64,000 nt of DNA, taken from a virus. The stretch lies in the IMG/VR virus record IMGVR_UViG_3300023179_000040, positions 42,613-106,612 of that record. One strand, 5' to 3'. Position 1 is the stretch's first letter. The number at the start of each line of letters is the position of its first letter. Under the pieces are notes generated by a model, which was not told the DNA's origin, made no database searches, and worked only from the letters and a program-made list of their open reading frames with translations. The translations under genes and the position numbers were made by a program. Below, piece after piece: positions 36,396-44,749 of the stretch.

Positions 36396-37083
36396 TTAAA
36401 AATGATCCCTTAAATTTAATTTTATTAGATAGATTTCTATGTAATTTCATAAATCTTATAAGGATATTCGCGGTATCTTTAACGTCCTTGAGTGCGTCGT
36501 GGGCACCTTCTTTGGATATACCCATATAATCACGCAAAGTATCTAATGTATAGTTTTTAAGTTCACTATTGTTTTCAAACCAATAGAACACAACGTTCAT
36601 TAAGTCTATTACATCTCTTGGATAAAATAAGCTGGTACGACCTTCTTTATTAAGATTATTGTACTTTTGACTCAGACGATCTATAATACGCAAATCAAAT
36701 CTATTGATATTATATCCAGCGGCAATGGGGGCACTAAAACAAGACTTTCTTTCGGATCTAGAATGATACATTTCTAAATATGATGTAAACAATTTCCATC
36801 CATGATCTTGCTTTTGAAAAGAATGCCACTCCTTCAAAATATCTGCTTTAGTTGATGATCTAACCTTAGCATGAAAGTCTAAAACATCACTATCACTATA
36901 ATCATAGTTTGGGTTATCACTAAGTTGTTCTGGTTTGAGAGTTATATTAAACTCAGAACTAGAAATAATATCTAACTTTATTGGATCAATCATCACAGCT
37001 GCAATTTGTACCGGGCTACACTTATCAGGATTCGATCCGTCAGTTTCCAAATCAAAAACACAAATTTTTTGTAAATTAGGCAT
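36388..37083 (-). CDS. DnaQ-like 3'-5' proofreading exonuclease (DEDDh)
   Basis: A 231-residue DnaQ/epsilon-type exonuclease. ExoI FDLETDG (D11, E13), ExoII GYNINRFDLRII (D130), and ExoIII AHDALKDVKDT (H195, D200) make the DEDDh set complete. It would remove misincorporated nucleotides for the phage polymerase III alpha subunit. The gene sits between the two halves of the split alpha subunit and overlaps both neighbouring genes (8 nt each), so the three replisome parts are produced together. No clamp-binding motif is obvious at the C terminus (FKGSFLNV). Confidence 0.9.
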   Translation of the reverse strand: MPNLQKICVFDLETDGSNPDKCSPVQIAAVMIDPIKLDIISSSEFNITLKPEQLSDNPNYDYSDSDVLDFHAKVRSSTKADILKEWHSFQKQDHGWKLFTSYLEMYHSRSERKSCFSAPIAAGYNINRFDLRIIDRLSQKYNNLNKEGRTSLFYPRDVIDLMNVVFYWFENNSELKNYTLDTLRDYMGISKEGAHDALKDVKDTANILIRFMKLHRNLSNKIKFKGSFLNV

Positions 37084-37258
37084 TAACGCTCACCACTGTA
37101 TTGTCTTGAACAAATATCCTTGCCGTATTATTATCTACCAAATAAGCATTAATTGATTGACAGCAACTTACCCTAACATTTTCTATCTTAACATATTCTG
37201 TACCGTTAAGATTAAATTTATCGCCTACTCTAACTTCAGCAAAAGTTTTTTCTACCAT
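37076..37258 (-). CDS. Small conserved phage protein, SCC-SINA type
   Basis: A 60-residue protein: KTFAEVRVGDKFNLNGTEYVKI, then VRVSCCQSINAYLVDN, ending with TVVSVNA. The G-D-x-F...YVKI...SCC-x-S-x-NA pattern is one I have seen in many small phage and bacterial proteins of unknown role. It is a compact beta fold. It lies between the polymerase N-terminal half (2-nt gap) and the exonuclease (8-nt overlap), so it belongs to the replisome operon. Function unknown. Confidence 0.7.
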   Translation of the reverse strand: MVEKTFAEVRVGDKFNLNGTEYVKIENVRVSCCQSINAYLVDNNTARIFVQDNTVVSVNA

Positions 37259-37260
37259 TC

Positions 37261-39126
37261 TTATTCTCCATTTTTAAGTAGTTCTGATATAGTCATCACT
37301 TTATCTAACATTGCTACTCCTAGAATATCAAATTTTATTACACCCAAAGATTCTAGGTCCTGCATCTCCATACCAGCAATTAATTGATCGTTTTTTGAAT
37401 CATAAATCATTGGACAAACATCGCTAAGATCATCAGTACTAATAACGATTCCGGCAGCATGTTTGGATTGATTAGATTTTGTTCCCTCTAGACGAATAGC
37501 TTGTTCAAATCTTTTAGCCATAGGACCAGATAAAACACCATCGTCATTAATATAGCACCATTCTTTGAGTTTGTCAACATTATTTTCTAATGCCCATCGT
37601 ATGATCGAAGCTTCACCCGTATCCTCTTTCATTTCTTGAAGTTCGTCGGCAATTTTGGCTTCGTCTGGTATATTTTTAGTAATACGATTCATTTCTTCAA
37701 ATGATATATTTCCATATACTCTAAGAACTTCTTTTAAAGCCCCTCTGCCTTTCATAGTATTGTATGTAATCATTTGAGATACTTTATTATGTCCATATTT
37801 ATTTTTGATATATGTAATAATATCTTCTCTCTTATTAATAGGAACATCTACATCAATATCTGGCATGGAGATTCTATCGGCTGTATTTCTACCAGCATTA
37901 TAAAAACGACTAAATAATAAATCGTATTTAATAGGATCAATCGATGTAATTCCTATAAGATAAGATACTAAACACCCCGCCGCTGATCCTCTACCCGGAC
38001 CCGGCAACCATCCATTAGATCTCACATATTCCAATATGTCTTGTAAAATTAAAAAATAACTAGATAACCCCGCACCTTGTAAAATATCTAATTCTTCTTT
38101 TATTCTATTTACATATATTTGTTGCTTATCTTTATCTATAGTGTTGGCGATTTTATCTTTCCACCCTTTTCTGCATAAATGTCTCAGATATTCATCAGGA
38201 CTAAGTCCGTCTGGACACGAGAAAGATGGTAAAGATGGCTTACTTAGTATATCGTACTCTTCAATCATACTATTTACATAATTAGTATTTTCAATTTCTT
38301 CTTCTGTATGCAAATGTCTCATTTCTTCAGGTGATAGTATATAATAATTTTCTGATTTAAAGAAACATGACATTGGAACATCCTCATTGTTGAGCATTTT
38401 TTTATTAATGTCAATCAATGTTGTTTTTAAATTATTACATAATAATATTCTTTGATCTACGGCATCTGATTTTTCACAATAATGAGCATCTGGTGTGCAA
38501 ATAACCTTGGTTCCTGTTTTTTCTCCAATAGCTATCATTAAATCTGATAGGTCTTTTTGCTCCGGTAGATTTTCGTGATCCATTAGTTGTGATTCAAGAA
38601 AGAAGTTCTCTTTCCCAAAGACGGAACGCATTTCTGCAACAAATTCTATACCTAATTTTAGACTATCGTTGGGTTGACTTAATAGTTTATTAGCTAGACA
38701 AGATCCCAAGTGACCACAAAATGCTATTAGATTGCCATCAACTATCTCTGCTAATTTATCAAAACTAATTCTAGGCTTATGATAGAAATTATCTTTATGG
38801 TTAGTAGCAGATACTATCTTGATCAGATTCTTCCATCCTTTGAAGTTTTTAGCTAATACAACCAAATGTCCTAATTTACTATTTTCTTTGGTTTTGATAG
38901 ATGAATTTTGTTCACTAATATATAATTCACAGCCTAGTATTGGTTTTATATTTTTAGATCTCATAGCCTGATAAAATTGTACAGCGCCGGATATAGTCCC
39001 GTGATCTGTCAAGGCACAAGACGAAACCCCTATTGACAAACATCTGTCAGCAATTTGATGAGGCTTACTTAGACCATCTAATAAAGAAAAATGTGAATGT
39101 ACATGCAAAGGAATATACGGATTCAT
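37261..39126 (-). CDS. dnaE: DNA polymerase III alpha subunit, N-terminal half (PHP and palm)
   Basis: 621 residues. The PHP domain opens with LHVHSHFSLLDGLSKP and CALTDHGTISG. The palm has WLPGPGRGSAAGCLVSYLIGI, MPDIDVDVP (catalytic D423, D425) and VIKFDILG (third aspartate D600). The frame stops 21 residues after that aspartate, before the fingers, which are encoded by 34773-36395. All three metal-binding aspartates are therefore on this fragment. It overlaps the RecB-like nuclease gene by 4 nt. The bacterial protein is about 1100-1160 residues, and 621 plus 540 match that total, so no large part is lost. This is a genuine gene split, not a frameshift, because two genes lie in the gap. Confidence 0.92.
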   Translation of the reverse strand: MNPYIPLHVHSHFSLLDGLSKPHQIADRCLSIGVSSCALTDHGTISGAVQFYQAMRSKNIKPILGCELYISEQNSSIKTKENSKLGHLVVLAKNFKGWKNLIKIVSATNHKDNFYHKPRISFDKLAEIVDGNLIAFCGHLGSCLANKLLSQPNDSLKLGIEFVAEMRSVFGKENFFLESQLMDHENLPEQKDLSDLMIAIGEKTGTKVICTPDAHYCEKSDAVDQRILLCNNLKTTLIDINKKMLNNEDVPMSCFFKSENYYILSPEEMRHLHTEEEIENTNYVNSMIEEYDILSKPSLPSFSCPDGLSPDEYLRHLCRKGWKDKIANTIDKDKQQIYVNRIKEELDILQGAGLSSYFLILQDILEYVRSNGWLPGPGRGSAAGCLVSYLIGITSIDPIKYDLLFSRFYNAGRNTADRISMPDIDVDVPINKREDIITYIKNKYGHNKVSQMITYNTMKGRGALKEVLRVYGNISFEEMNRITKNIPDEAKIADELQEMKEDTGEASIIRWALENNVDKLKEWCYINDDGVLSGPMAKRFEQAIRLEGTKSNQSKHAAGIVISTDDLSDVCPMIYDSKNDQLIAGMEMQDLESLGVIKFDILGVAMLDKVMTISELLKNGE

Positions 39127-40205
39127 TCTGTGCTTCCAGGAGCCTTATATTTACCAAAAGAATGGTTCGGGTGTTTGTACAAATCTACCACGGCGTTCAT
39201 TCCGTGCAAGTCTATATCATGTTTGATTTGTTCGCATTTGGTCATAGTTGTTCCTATGTTACAAATTTGCCCTTCCCTATATTCTGTTTGTGCCGGTATA
39301 TGGGTGTTCTCAAAAGTTGTTTTACCAAAATGACACAACTTATTACACATCCAGCTCTTATTAAGTTTTGGTCTTCTGGTATTTTTAACAATCTCAAACT
39401 TTTTTCTTAGCATATCCTCGGTTTTAGGTAGATCCGATTTATCGAAACATATCGAAAAAGGCCCGCCGTCATTTATAAAATATATAGAAAAAATGATATG
39501 ATTTATATTTGGATACAGATGGTTAACGGCGTAATGATATATTCTTAATTGAGGATCGTTTTCAAGTTTTTCTTGGGTTTTTTCTTCTCCAGTTGCCCAA
39601 TCCAATCTTCTACCGCTCTTCCAGTCTATAATTTCTATAGTATTATCATTAACTTGAGTTATTAGGTCTATAGTACCCTTAATAGCTAAATAGCCTTCAA
39701 GTTTACCTTCTGATGTATCATATTCATAATATGACCATGGTTTTTTTATTTCAATATCAAAATGTTGTTCTGGTTGAAGTATAAGTCTATTTCTTGGATC
39801 AAACATACCATTATTAAATTCAATAGCCTTATATACCCAGGCATGACAATCTTTATAGTCTTTAACTGACCATTTATGGTGGGGATTTGCTTCAGAATAG
39901 TATTTATATATTTTTTCAATTAATGTGTTTAAATTATAGCTATTACAGTCAACAGGACCTAAGATATCATCCTCTACCGATGATATTTTGTCTTGCTGTG
40001 CTTTTTTAATAACTGCTAAAATTTCCAATACCTTATGTAGTATTGTACCCTTATCGGCCTTATGTCCGGATGGTCCTCTCCAACCCAAAACATATTCGGC
40101 AAAAAATTGCTGTTCGCACATACTATGAGTATTATAGGATGAGCTTCTAAAATAAGTAACTATTATGACATCACCTCTAATAGAATTTTTTGTAGTTCCA
40201 TACAC
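39123..40205 (-). CDS. RecB/Cas4-like PD-(D/E)XK nuclease with possible Fe-S cluster
   Basis: A 360-residue protein. Motifs of the RecB nuclease family: YNTHSMCEQQFFAEYVLGW, KGTILHKVLE (H57), KGTIDLI (D180), and EIIDWKSGRRLD (D194, K196), followed by a Q-x-R-I-Y-H-Y-A helix. Cysteines at 30, 287, 291 and 315 have the split spacing of the 4Fe-4S cluster in Cas4 and AddB nucleases. It would process DNA ends or flaps during replication and recombination. The ATG overlaps the preceding kinase gene by 43 nt; the next ATG would remove the first conserved motif, so I keep this start. Strongly linked to replisome genes on both sides. Confidence 0.85.
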   Translation of the reverse strand: MYGTTKNSIRGDVIIVTYFRSSSYNTHSMCEQQFFAEYVLGWRGPSGHKADKGTILHKVLEILAVIKKAQQDKISSVEDDILGPVDCNSYNLNTLIEKIYKYYSEANPHHKWSVKDYKDCHAWVYKAIEFNNGMFDPRNRLILQPEQHFDIEIKKPWSYYEYDTSEGKLEGYLAIKGTIDLITQVNDNTIEIIDWKSGRRLDWATGEEKTQEKLENDPQLRIYHYAVNHLYPNINHIIFSIYFINDGGPFSICFDKSDLPKTEDMLRKKFEIVKNTRRPKLNKSWMCNKLCHFGKTTFENTHIPAQTEYREGQICNIGTTMTKCEQIKHDIDLHGMNAVVDLYKHPNHSFGKYKAPGSTE

Positions 40206-40882
40206 TGATCATAGATATTTAGGTCTTTATTATCTACGATATAGTCGAAATTTGCCCAATCATAAGATTCTTTATTTAAGATATTTTCACTGATATGATC
40301 CGATTTAAATGGTTCTTTTGTTAATCTGATAACTTTACCATTATTCGCTCGTATAGCTTCCACTTCATTTGGAAATCTACAATCCGTAATAATTGCTAAT
40401 TTTGGTTTTTCTCTAGCTATCTTTTTTAAAGTAGCATCAACCCATACATTTGGTTTTAATGATCTGAATATATCAGTACCGACAAATTGCATAATATCAC
40501 GAGCCGTCATATTTTTATTATCTATATACATATCAGTATATGTATTTTTATCATCATCTGAACCATAGCACTGATCATAGTCCATACCTAGTATATTCAT
40601 ACAAATATCTTGTTTCAGAATATCTGCAAAACTATATAGTTTAATTTCTGGATCAAGTAATGAAAAAACTTGTTGCAATATGAAGTCGTTATGATTGCGT
40701 TTACAAGGATCGAATACTCCTCTGTATAGAGGATTTTTTAATAAATCGGAAACTTCTATTTGCCCCGAGTTATTGATTTGTATCTTATCGCACACTTCTA
40801 AATTAGCCATAAAAATAGAAAAGAAAAAATTACCAGAGGTGGTTTTACCAGATTGTTTTTTCCCAGAAATACCTATAATCAT
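40163..40882 (-). CDS. Deoxynucleoside monophosphate kinase-like P-loop protein
   Basis: A 239-residue protein with Walker A IIGISGKKQSGKTT at the N terminus. TARDIMQFVGTDIFRSLKPNVWVDA and LAIITDCRFPNEVEAI are typical for phage dNMP kinases of the T4 gp1 type. It would phosphorylate dNMPs released from host DNA or made by the phage. Its N terminus overlaps the primase end by 4 nt, and its end lies inside the nuclease gene's start. Acts in the cytosol alongside the dCMP deaminase and ribonucleotide reductase encoded upstream. Confidence 0.85.
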   Translation of the reverse strand: MIIGISGKKQSGKTTSGNFFFSIFMANLEVCDKIQINNSGQIEVSDLLKNPLYRGVFDPCKRNHNDFILQQVFSLLDPEIKLYSFADILKQDICMNILGMDYDQCYGSDDDKNTYTDMYIDNKNMTARDIMQFVGTDIFRSLKPNVWVDATLKKIAREKPKLAIITDCRFPNEVEAIRANNGKVIRLTKEPFKSDHISENILNKESYDWANFDYIVDNKDLNIYDQCMELQKILLEVMS

Positions 40883-42045
40883 ATATAATCTTTAATTTGT
40901 GGTATAATTTGTTGATTAATTTCGTCCAAAGTCATATCTGCAACATCTTGTGATGAAATATCTATATTAATAATATTGTATGTTTTTTCACATTTTGATC
41001 TGATTTGTTGAGCGGCTTTTTTACCAGCATCATCATTATCCATTATGGTTATAATAGTCATAGCGCCAGAAGTATCCAGTATCATTTTTTGTCGATCACC
41101 TAAGGAAGATCCAAATATACCAACAACATTCAATATACCCGCCTCCGATAATCTCCAAACATTTCCTGGGCTTTCAACAAGAATTACTGCAGCAGTTTCT
41201 TTGATTCTAGGTTTAGCTACCCAATAATTGTATAGGTGTTCTTGCGTTTTAAATCCTGTATTATGTCTCCATTTGGAATATTTCCAAATATTTTCTTGTG
41301 ATGGACACGATTGTGCTGGGTCGTGATAAGCTCTGCAAGAAGAACATTTTTCATATATACTTCTACCAGTACATCCAACCATATATTTATGGTCTTCATC
41401 ATATATAGGTACCACCGCTCTTCCGTACATTTCTTTATCTAAGATTTTACAATCCCCAACATCATAATTAATTAAAGTTTGTTTATTAAAACCTCTAGAT
41501 ATAAAATAATCAGAAGGAATATTTAAACTTTTTCTGATAATATCTTTAGATATTTTGGTAATATTATTATGATTGTTATTACTCAGATATTTGACAGTAT
41601 TGACGAACGTACTTTTTTCTTTATATTTTCTAGAAACTTTAATAGAGTCTAGATCTTGTTCAATAAAAGATAAAGCGAAATCTAGAGCCTCTTGAAATGA
41701 GCACATCTGATCGCCTTCCTTATTCCACCCATAAGAATTATGAGACAAACAGCCACGTATAAAACCTATAATAGAGCCCTTGAAGACTTCTTCACATTGA
41801 TGGGTTCTACATTTCCAATTACCTCTATAATGATCTCCTTGATAATAAATATTTAGGGCTGTCTCATTATCTCCACCATGTATAGGACAACTCATGGCTA
41901 TTAGCTTACCAAGATTTTTATATGACTCGATACCTAGTATATTCAATAAACCATCAATATCATTACAAAGCATATCTGATATATATTTCAGTTTTGCTTG
42001 ATCATACGAACGGTATGTTTTCTGTTTGTTCTTCATGGTTATCAT
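40879..42045 (-). CDS. DnaG-type DNA primase with CHC2-like zinc site and Toprim
   Basis: A 388-residue primase. The zinc site at the N terminus reads CPIHGG (C53, H56) and CRTHQC (C79, C84). A second Cys cluster, CSSCRAYHDPAQSC, is unusual and lies ahead of the Toprim. The Toprim shows VILVESPGNVWRLSEAGI with the catalytic Glu and IMDNDDAGKKAA with the DxD. ISRGFNKQTLINYDVG fits the primase core. It makes RNA primers for lagging-strand synthesis. It overlaps the helicase gene by 44 nt (35 nt if the ATG at 42036 is used), so the two are coupled. It lacks the long C-terminal helicase-binding domain of cellular DnaG. Confidence 0.88.
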   Translation of the reverse strand: MITMKNKQKTYRSYDQAKLKYISDMLCNDIDGLLNILGIESYKNLGKLIAMSCPIHGGDNETALNIYYQGDHYRGNWKCRTHQCEEVFKGSIIGFIRGCLSHNSYGWNKEGDQMCSFQEALDFALSFIEQDLDSIKVSRKYKEKSTFVNTVKYLSNNNHNNITKISKDIIRKSLNIPSDYFISRGFNKQTLINYDVGDCKILDKEMYGRAVVPIYDEDHKYMVGCTGRSIYEKCSSCRAYHDPAQSCPSQENIWKYSKWRHNTGFKTQEHLYNYWVAKPRIKETAAVILVESPGNVWRLSEAGILNVVGIFGSSLGDRQKMILDTSGAMTIITIMDNDDAGKKAAQQIRSKCEKTYNIINIDISSQDVADMTLDEINQQIIPQIKDYI

Positions 42046-43471
42046 TGATTATAAACCCAGCCTCATTAGTCTTATTGTTGTGCATTACTTCTAATTTTGT
42101 TTTACCTTCTACGATCTTAGCACACCAACCCTTCATATGACAATTTATATAGTCATTATCGTCTAATCCTCCTCCATGTCTACTAATAACAGGAATAAGC
42201 TTTCTATTACCGGACTTTCCACCATCTTCCGCAATTTCTTCATCTGATTTTCTTTTGAAGATAGAAAAATTACTACACAACCAAATAATTCTATCTGATC
42301 CACTAGCTGAATCGGTGCTTTCTTTAGTGATACCGTCGCGGTTCAACTGAATAAAAGCTAAAATAGGCACCTTGTATTTAACGGCAAAATTATGCAAAGC
42401 TGTCATCATGAAGCCTAGAATTTGATATTCTTTTAAGTCTTGAGATAACCCATTAGAATCCATAAGCTTGAGATAATCATATATAATAACGCAATCTTTT
42501 GCTGTACCGTCATCATTCAAACCAACATCTTTGACTAACCATCTACGCATTATAGCTAATTGTTCATCAAATGGTTTTCCTGCAATAGATTTATGAAATA
42601 ATGGTGCATTTTTTAGCACCGATACCGCTTCTTTAATTTTGGCGCTATTTACAGGCGACTCAGCAAATTTTCCGCTCTCAATTTTATTAATTTCTATTTC
42701 GGTAGACATAGCTAATAGTCTATGTATATGGTCTTCTTTATTCATTTCTGTATCCATATTCAATACCGGAATATTCTGTTTGGCGATGTGTAGCCCGATA
42801 TTATCAGATAGTAATGTTTTACCAACCTTTGGTCTAGCACCAATAACATTGATGGTGCCTTTTCTTAATCCTCCGCCAATTGCTTGATCATAAACAGGTA
42901 AGCCGGTTGAAATACCCACTTGATCAACAGGATTGCTTTGTAAATAGTCTATATAGTCATCAATACCATCTGATATTGGAATAGGATTATTGTCTTTATC
43001 GTTATTTAATGACGAACCAAAATTGAGCACAGTATCTTCTGCTATACCTAGAATAGAAGAAATACTCTCAGAGCCATTAATATCTAAAAGCTTTTCTTGA
43101 GTATCTCCAAGGGCTTTATGTAAAGATCTAGCTATTTCTAGCTTGCGAATCTTAACTGCAAATTTTCTAATATTCTCTTTTAGAACAGGAAAGTCCTTGA
43201 TAGCTTTTAAATGCTGTGTTTCCTCTTTTTGAGATAAGATATGGGATACGCCTAGTTCTTGCGCCTTAGAATATATAGATGCTATATCTATAGACTTAAT
43301 ATTTTGATCTTTTTCTATTAAGTCTTTACAACACCTAAAAATCATTTGGTTACTATCAACAGTAAATGTTGAATCCTGTACAATATCGCTAATGTCAAGA
43401 TAAACATCTTCACCGAACTGTAACAATCCACTTAAAACCGCTCTTTCTGCCGAAGTATCACACAAAATCAT
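42002..43471 (-). CDS. DnaB-type replicative helicase
   Basis: A 489-residue protein. The N-terminal domain (CDTSAERAVLSGLLQFGEDV) and helical linker are of DnaB type, and the RecA-like motor has INVIGARPKVGKTLLSDNIG (Walker A, residues 211-219), VLNMDTEMNKEDHIHRLLAM, CVIIYDYLKLMD (Walker B) and KVPILAFIQLNRD (sensor). It unwinds DNA at the replication fork as a hexamer. The order helicase-primase-kinase-nuclease-polymerase on one strand suggests a single replisome operon. Length fits the family (about 450-480). Ends with acidic NDNHEEQTENIPFV inside the primase start. Confidence 0.93.
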   Translation of the reverse strand: MILCDTSAERAVLSGLLQFGEDVYLDISDIVQDSTFTVDSNQMIFRCCKDLIEKDQNIKSIDIASIYSKAQELGVSHILSQKEETQHLKAIKDFPVLKENIRKFAVKIRKLEIARSLHKALGDTQEKLLDINGSESISSILGIAEDTVLNFGSSLNNDKDNNPIPISDGIDDYIDYLQSNPVDQVGISTGLPVYDQAIGGGLRKGTINVIGARPKVGKTLLSDNIGLHIAKQNIPVLNMDTEMNKEDHIHRLLAMSTEIEINKIESGKFAESPVNSAKIKEAVSVLKNAPLFHKSIAGKPFDEQLAIMRRWLVKDVGLNDDGTAKDCVIIYDYLKLMDSNGLSQDLKEYQILGFMMTALHNFAVKYKVPILAFIQLNRDGITKESTDSASGSDRIIWLCSNFSIFKRKSDEEIAEDGGKSGNRKLIPVISRHGGGLDDNDYINCHMKGWCAKIVEGKTKLEVMHNNKTNEAGFIINDNHEEQTENIPFV

Positions 43472-43475
43472 ATTA

Positions 43476-43880
43476 TTAACCAGCCGAAGCTGCGCACCTA
43501 TTACATTTGTATCGAGTTGCTGATTCTACCAAACTTGGACTAATTTTTTCTTTTTTACCACAGACTCTACACATAACTTCCACAGGCTCAAATTCTCTTG
43601 TTCTAGCCACTGGCGGATGCTTCAATAGGCTTTTATCTATTGATACATCTTCTTTATGCATATTCATTTCTGGCATAGATAGAAATTTATTAACTCTTGT
43701 TGGTTGAGTATGTGAGTTGTTAGGCGTTTCCTGTTTTTGAGGGGACACCTTAAACTCTGTATTATTCTGTGTAGATACCGAACCTGTCTGCTGCTTATCT
43801 TGTTCTGGTAACAAAGACTGCAATAGGCTTATAAGTTGTTGTATTTGCTGTGGGTTTTTTGTTAACTCATTAAGATCCAT
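43476..43880 (-). CDS. Phage zinc-ribbon protein
   Basis: A 134-residue protein. The N terminus is helical and Gln-rich (DLNELTKNPQQIQQLISLL). A long disordered, Gln/Thr/Pro-rich middle follows, and the C terminus carries a zinc ribbon, VMCRVCGKKEKISPSL...RYKCNRCA. It lies 4 nt from the helicase start and overlaps the preceding helical-protein gene by 11 nt. The arrangement helix, tether, zinc ribbon suggests an adaptor that binds nucleic acid or a replisome partner. Family not named; function inferred from context. Confidence 0.6.
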   Translation of the reverse strand: MDLNELTKNPQQIQQLISLLQSLLPEQDKQQTGSVSTQNNTEFKVSPQKQETPNNSHTQPTRVNKFLSMPEMNMHKEDVSIDKSLLKHPPVARTREFEPVEVMCRVCGKKEKISPSLVESATRYKCNRCAASAG

Positions 43881-44352
43881 GTTTCACCTTAGACTTTTGT
43901 ATAGATAACATAATATCGGACAAATGTTTTATATTATTCGCTAAATACTGTAATCTGTCACTACGTTGTTTCGCGTATTTTTTTATCTTATTCAAAGATA
44001 TGGCTTTATCATTATTCTTAATTGCTTGATAAGATTTCTCTATATACCCATAACCTTTATAGTTATTAATATCATCGGCTATAGTCTCTTTTATTGTTTC
44101 ATCGGCCCAATTTAGTCTGGCTAATTCTCTATTAAGAGATCTTTGAATATGAAAAGCAAATTGACTTAATCTATATGCTATTTCACCACAAACTTCTGGT
44201 GTTGTTTTTTCTAGTTCATCTCTTGTCATTTGAAAATATTGATTTAATTCAGCCTCTGGTAAAGCATCATTCTTATATGTGCCTAATCCTATACTTCGCT
44301 CATATTCATCCAATACTTTATCCCATTCAGTAACTTGATCTTTAGTATTCAT
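43870..44352 (-). CDS. Helical protein of the replication operon
   Basis: 160 residues from the ATG at 44352, which follows AGGA by 6 nt; an ATG eight codons upstream (44376) is possible but would overlap the previous gene more. The protein is almost fully helical: VTEWDKVLDEYERSIGLG, ELNQYFQMTRDELEKTTPEVC, AYRLSQFAFHIQRSLNREL, and a basic C terminus. Placed between RecA/nuclease and helicase, so a helicase loader or mediator role is conceivable, but no loader motif is recognised. Unknown function. Confidence 0.6.
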   Translation of the reverse strand: MNTKDQVTEWDKVLDEYERSIGLGTYKNDALPEAELNQYFQMTRDELEKTTPEVCGEIAYRLSQFAFHIQRSLNRELARLNWADETIKETIADDINNYKGYGYIEKSYQAIKNNDKAISLNKIKKYAKQRSDRLQYLANNIKHLSDIMLSIQKSKVKHGS

Positions 44353-44749
44353 TTTTAATCCTACTTGGCCATTCATCTATTTTATCAAACGGTAGCTCTA
44401 TATGTTCTATATCGTTAATAAGACACCATTCTTTTTTATCTTGATCTCTTTTTTTGTGATTTATAAATCCTAGAGTTGTATGGTGGAAGAATCTATTAAA
44501 TTTATAGTGTTGTTCTCCATGAACCTCTATACATCTTTTAATTAATGGCAAATAGAAATCCAAATATAAAGTTTCTGATCTCCTTACCATAATAGGAACT
44601 TCTTCTAATAATTGCAATGTTGGGAAGCATGATTTAATTAAATTTCTAGCTTCTAAATGCAACGAAGACTTATTATGCAAACTACCATTAGCGATGGTAC
44701 CAATTAATTGCCAGTTATAAGAATTACCATCCAAATCCTTCACTTGCAT
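44342..44749 (-). CDS. Vsr/DUF559-like PD-(D/E)XK nuclease
   Basis: A 135-residue protein. ETLYLDFYLPLIKRCIEVHGEQHYKF has the D...E-x-H/D-G-x-QH arrangement of the small PD-(D/E)XK nuclease branch, followed by KKRDQDKKEWCLIN and IEHIELPFDKIDEWP, matching the R-D...L...G...I-x-I end of the fold. Its start overlaps the RecA gene by 10 nt and its end overlaps the helical-protein gene. In the recombination block a structure-specific or nicking nuclease is likely. It shares fold type with 26873-27694 but lacks its helix-turn-helix. Confidence 0.7.
   Translation of the reverse strand: MQVKDLDGNSYNWQLIGTIANGSLHNKSSLHLEARNLIKSCFPTLQLLEEVPIMVRRSETLYLDFYLPLIKRCIEVHGEQHYKFNRFFHHTTLGFINHKKRDQDKKEWCLINDIEHIELPFDKIDEWPSRIKNEY

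Noticed and set aside
34773-39126. Split intein joining the two polymerase halves
   Set aside because: No intein blocks at the end of the first half or the start of the second. The SEYF start of the second half recalls the cyanobacterial split site only by chance.
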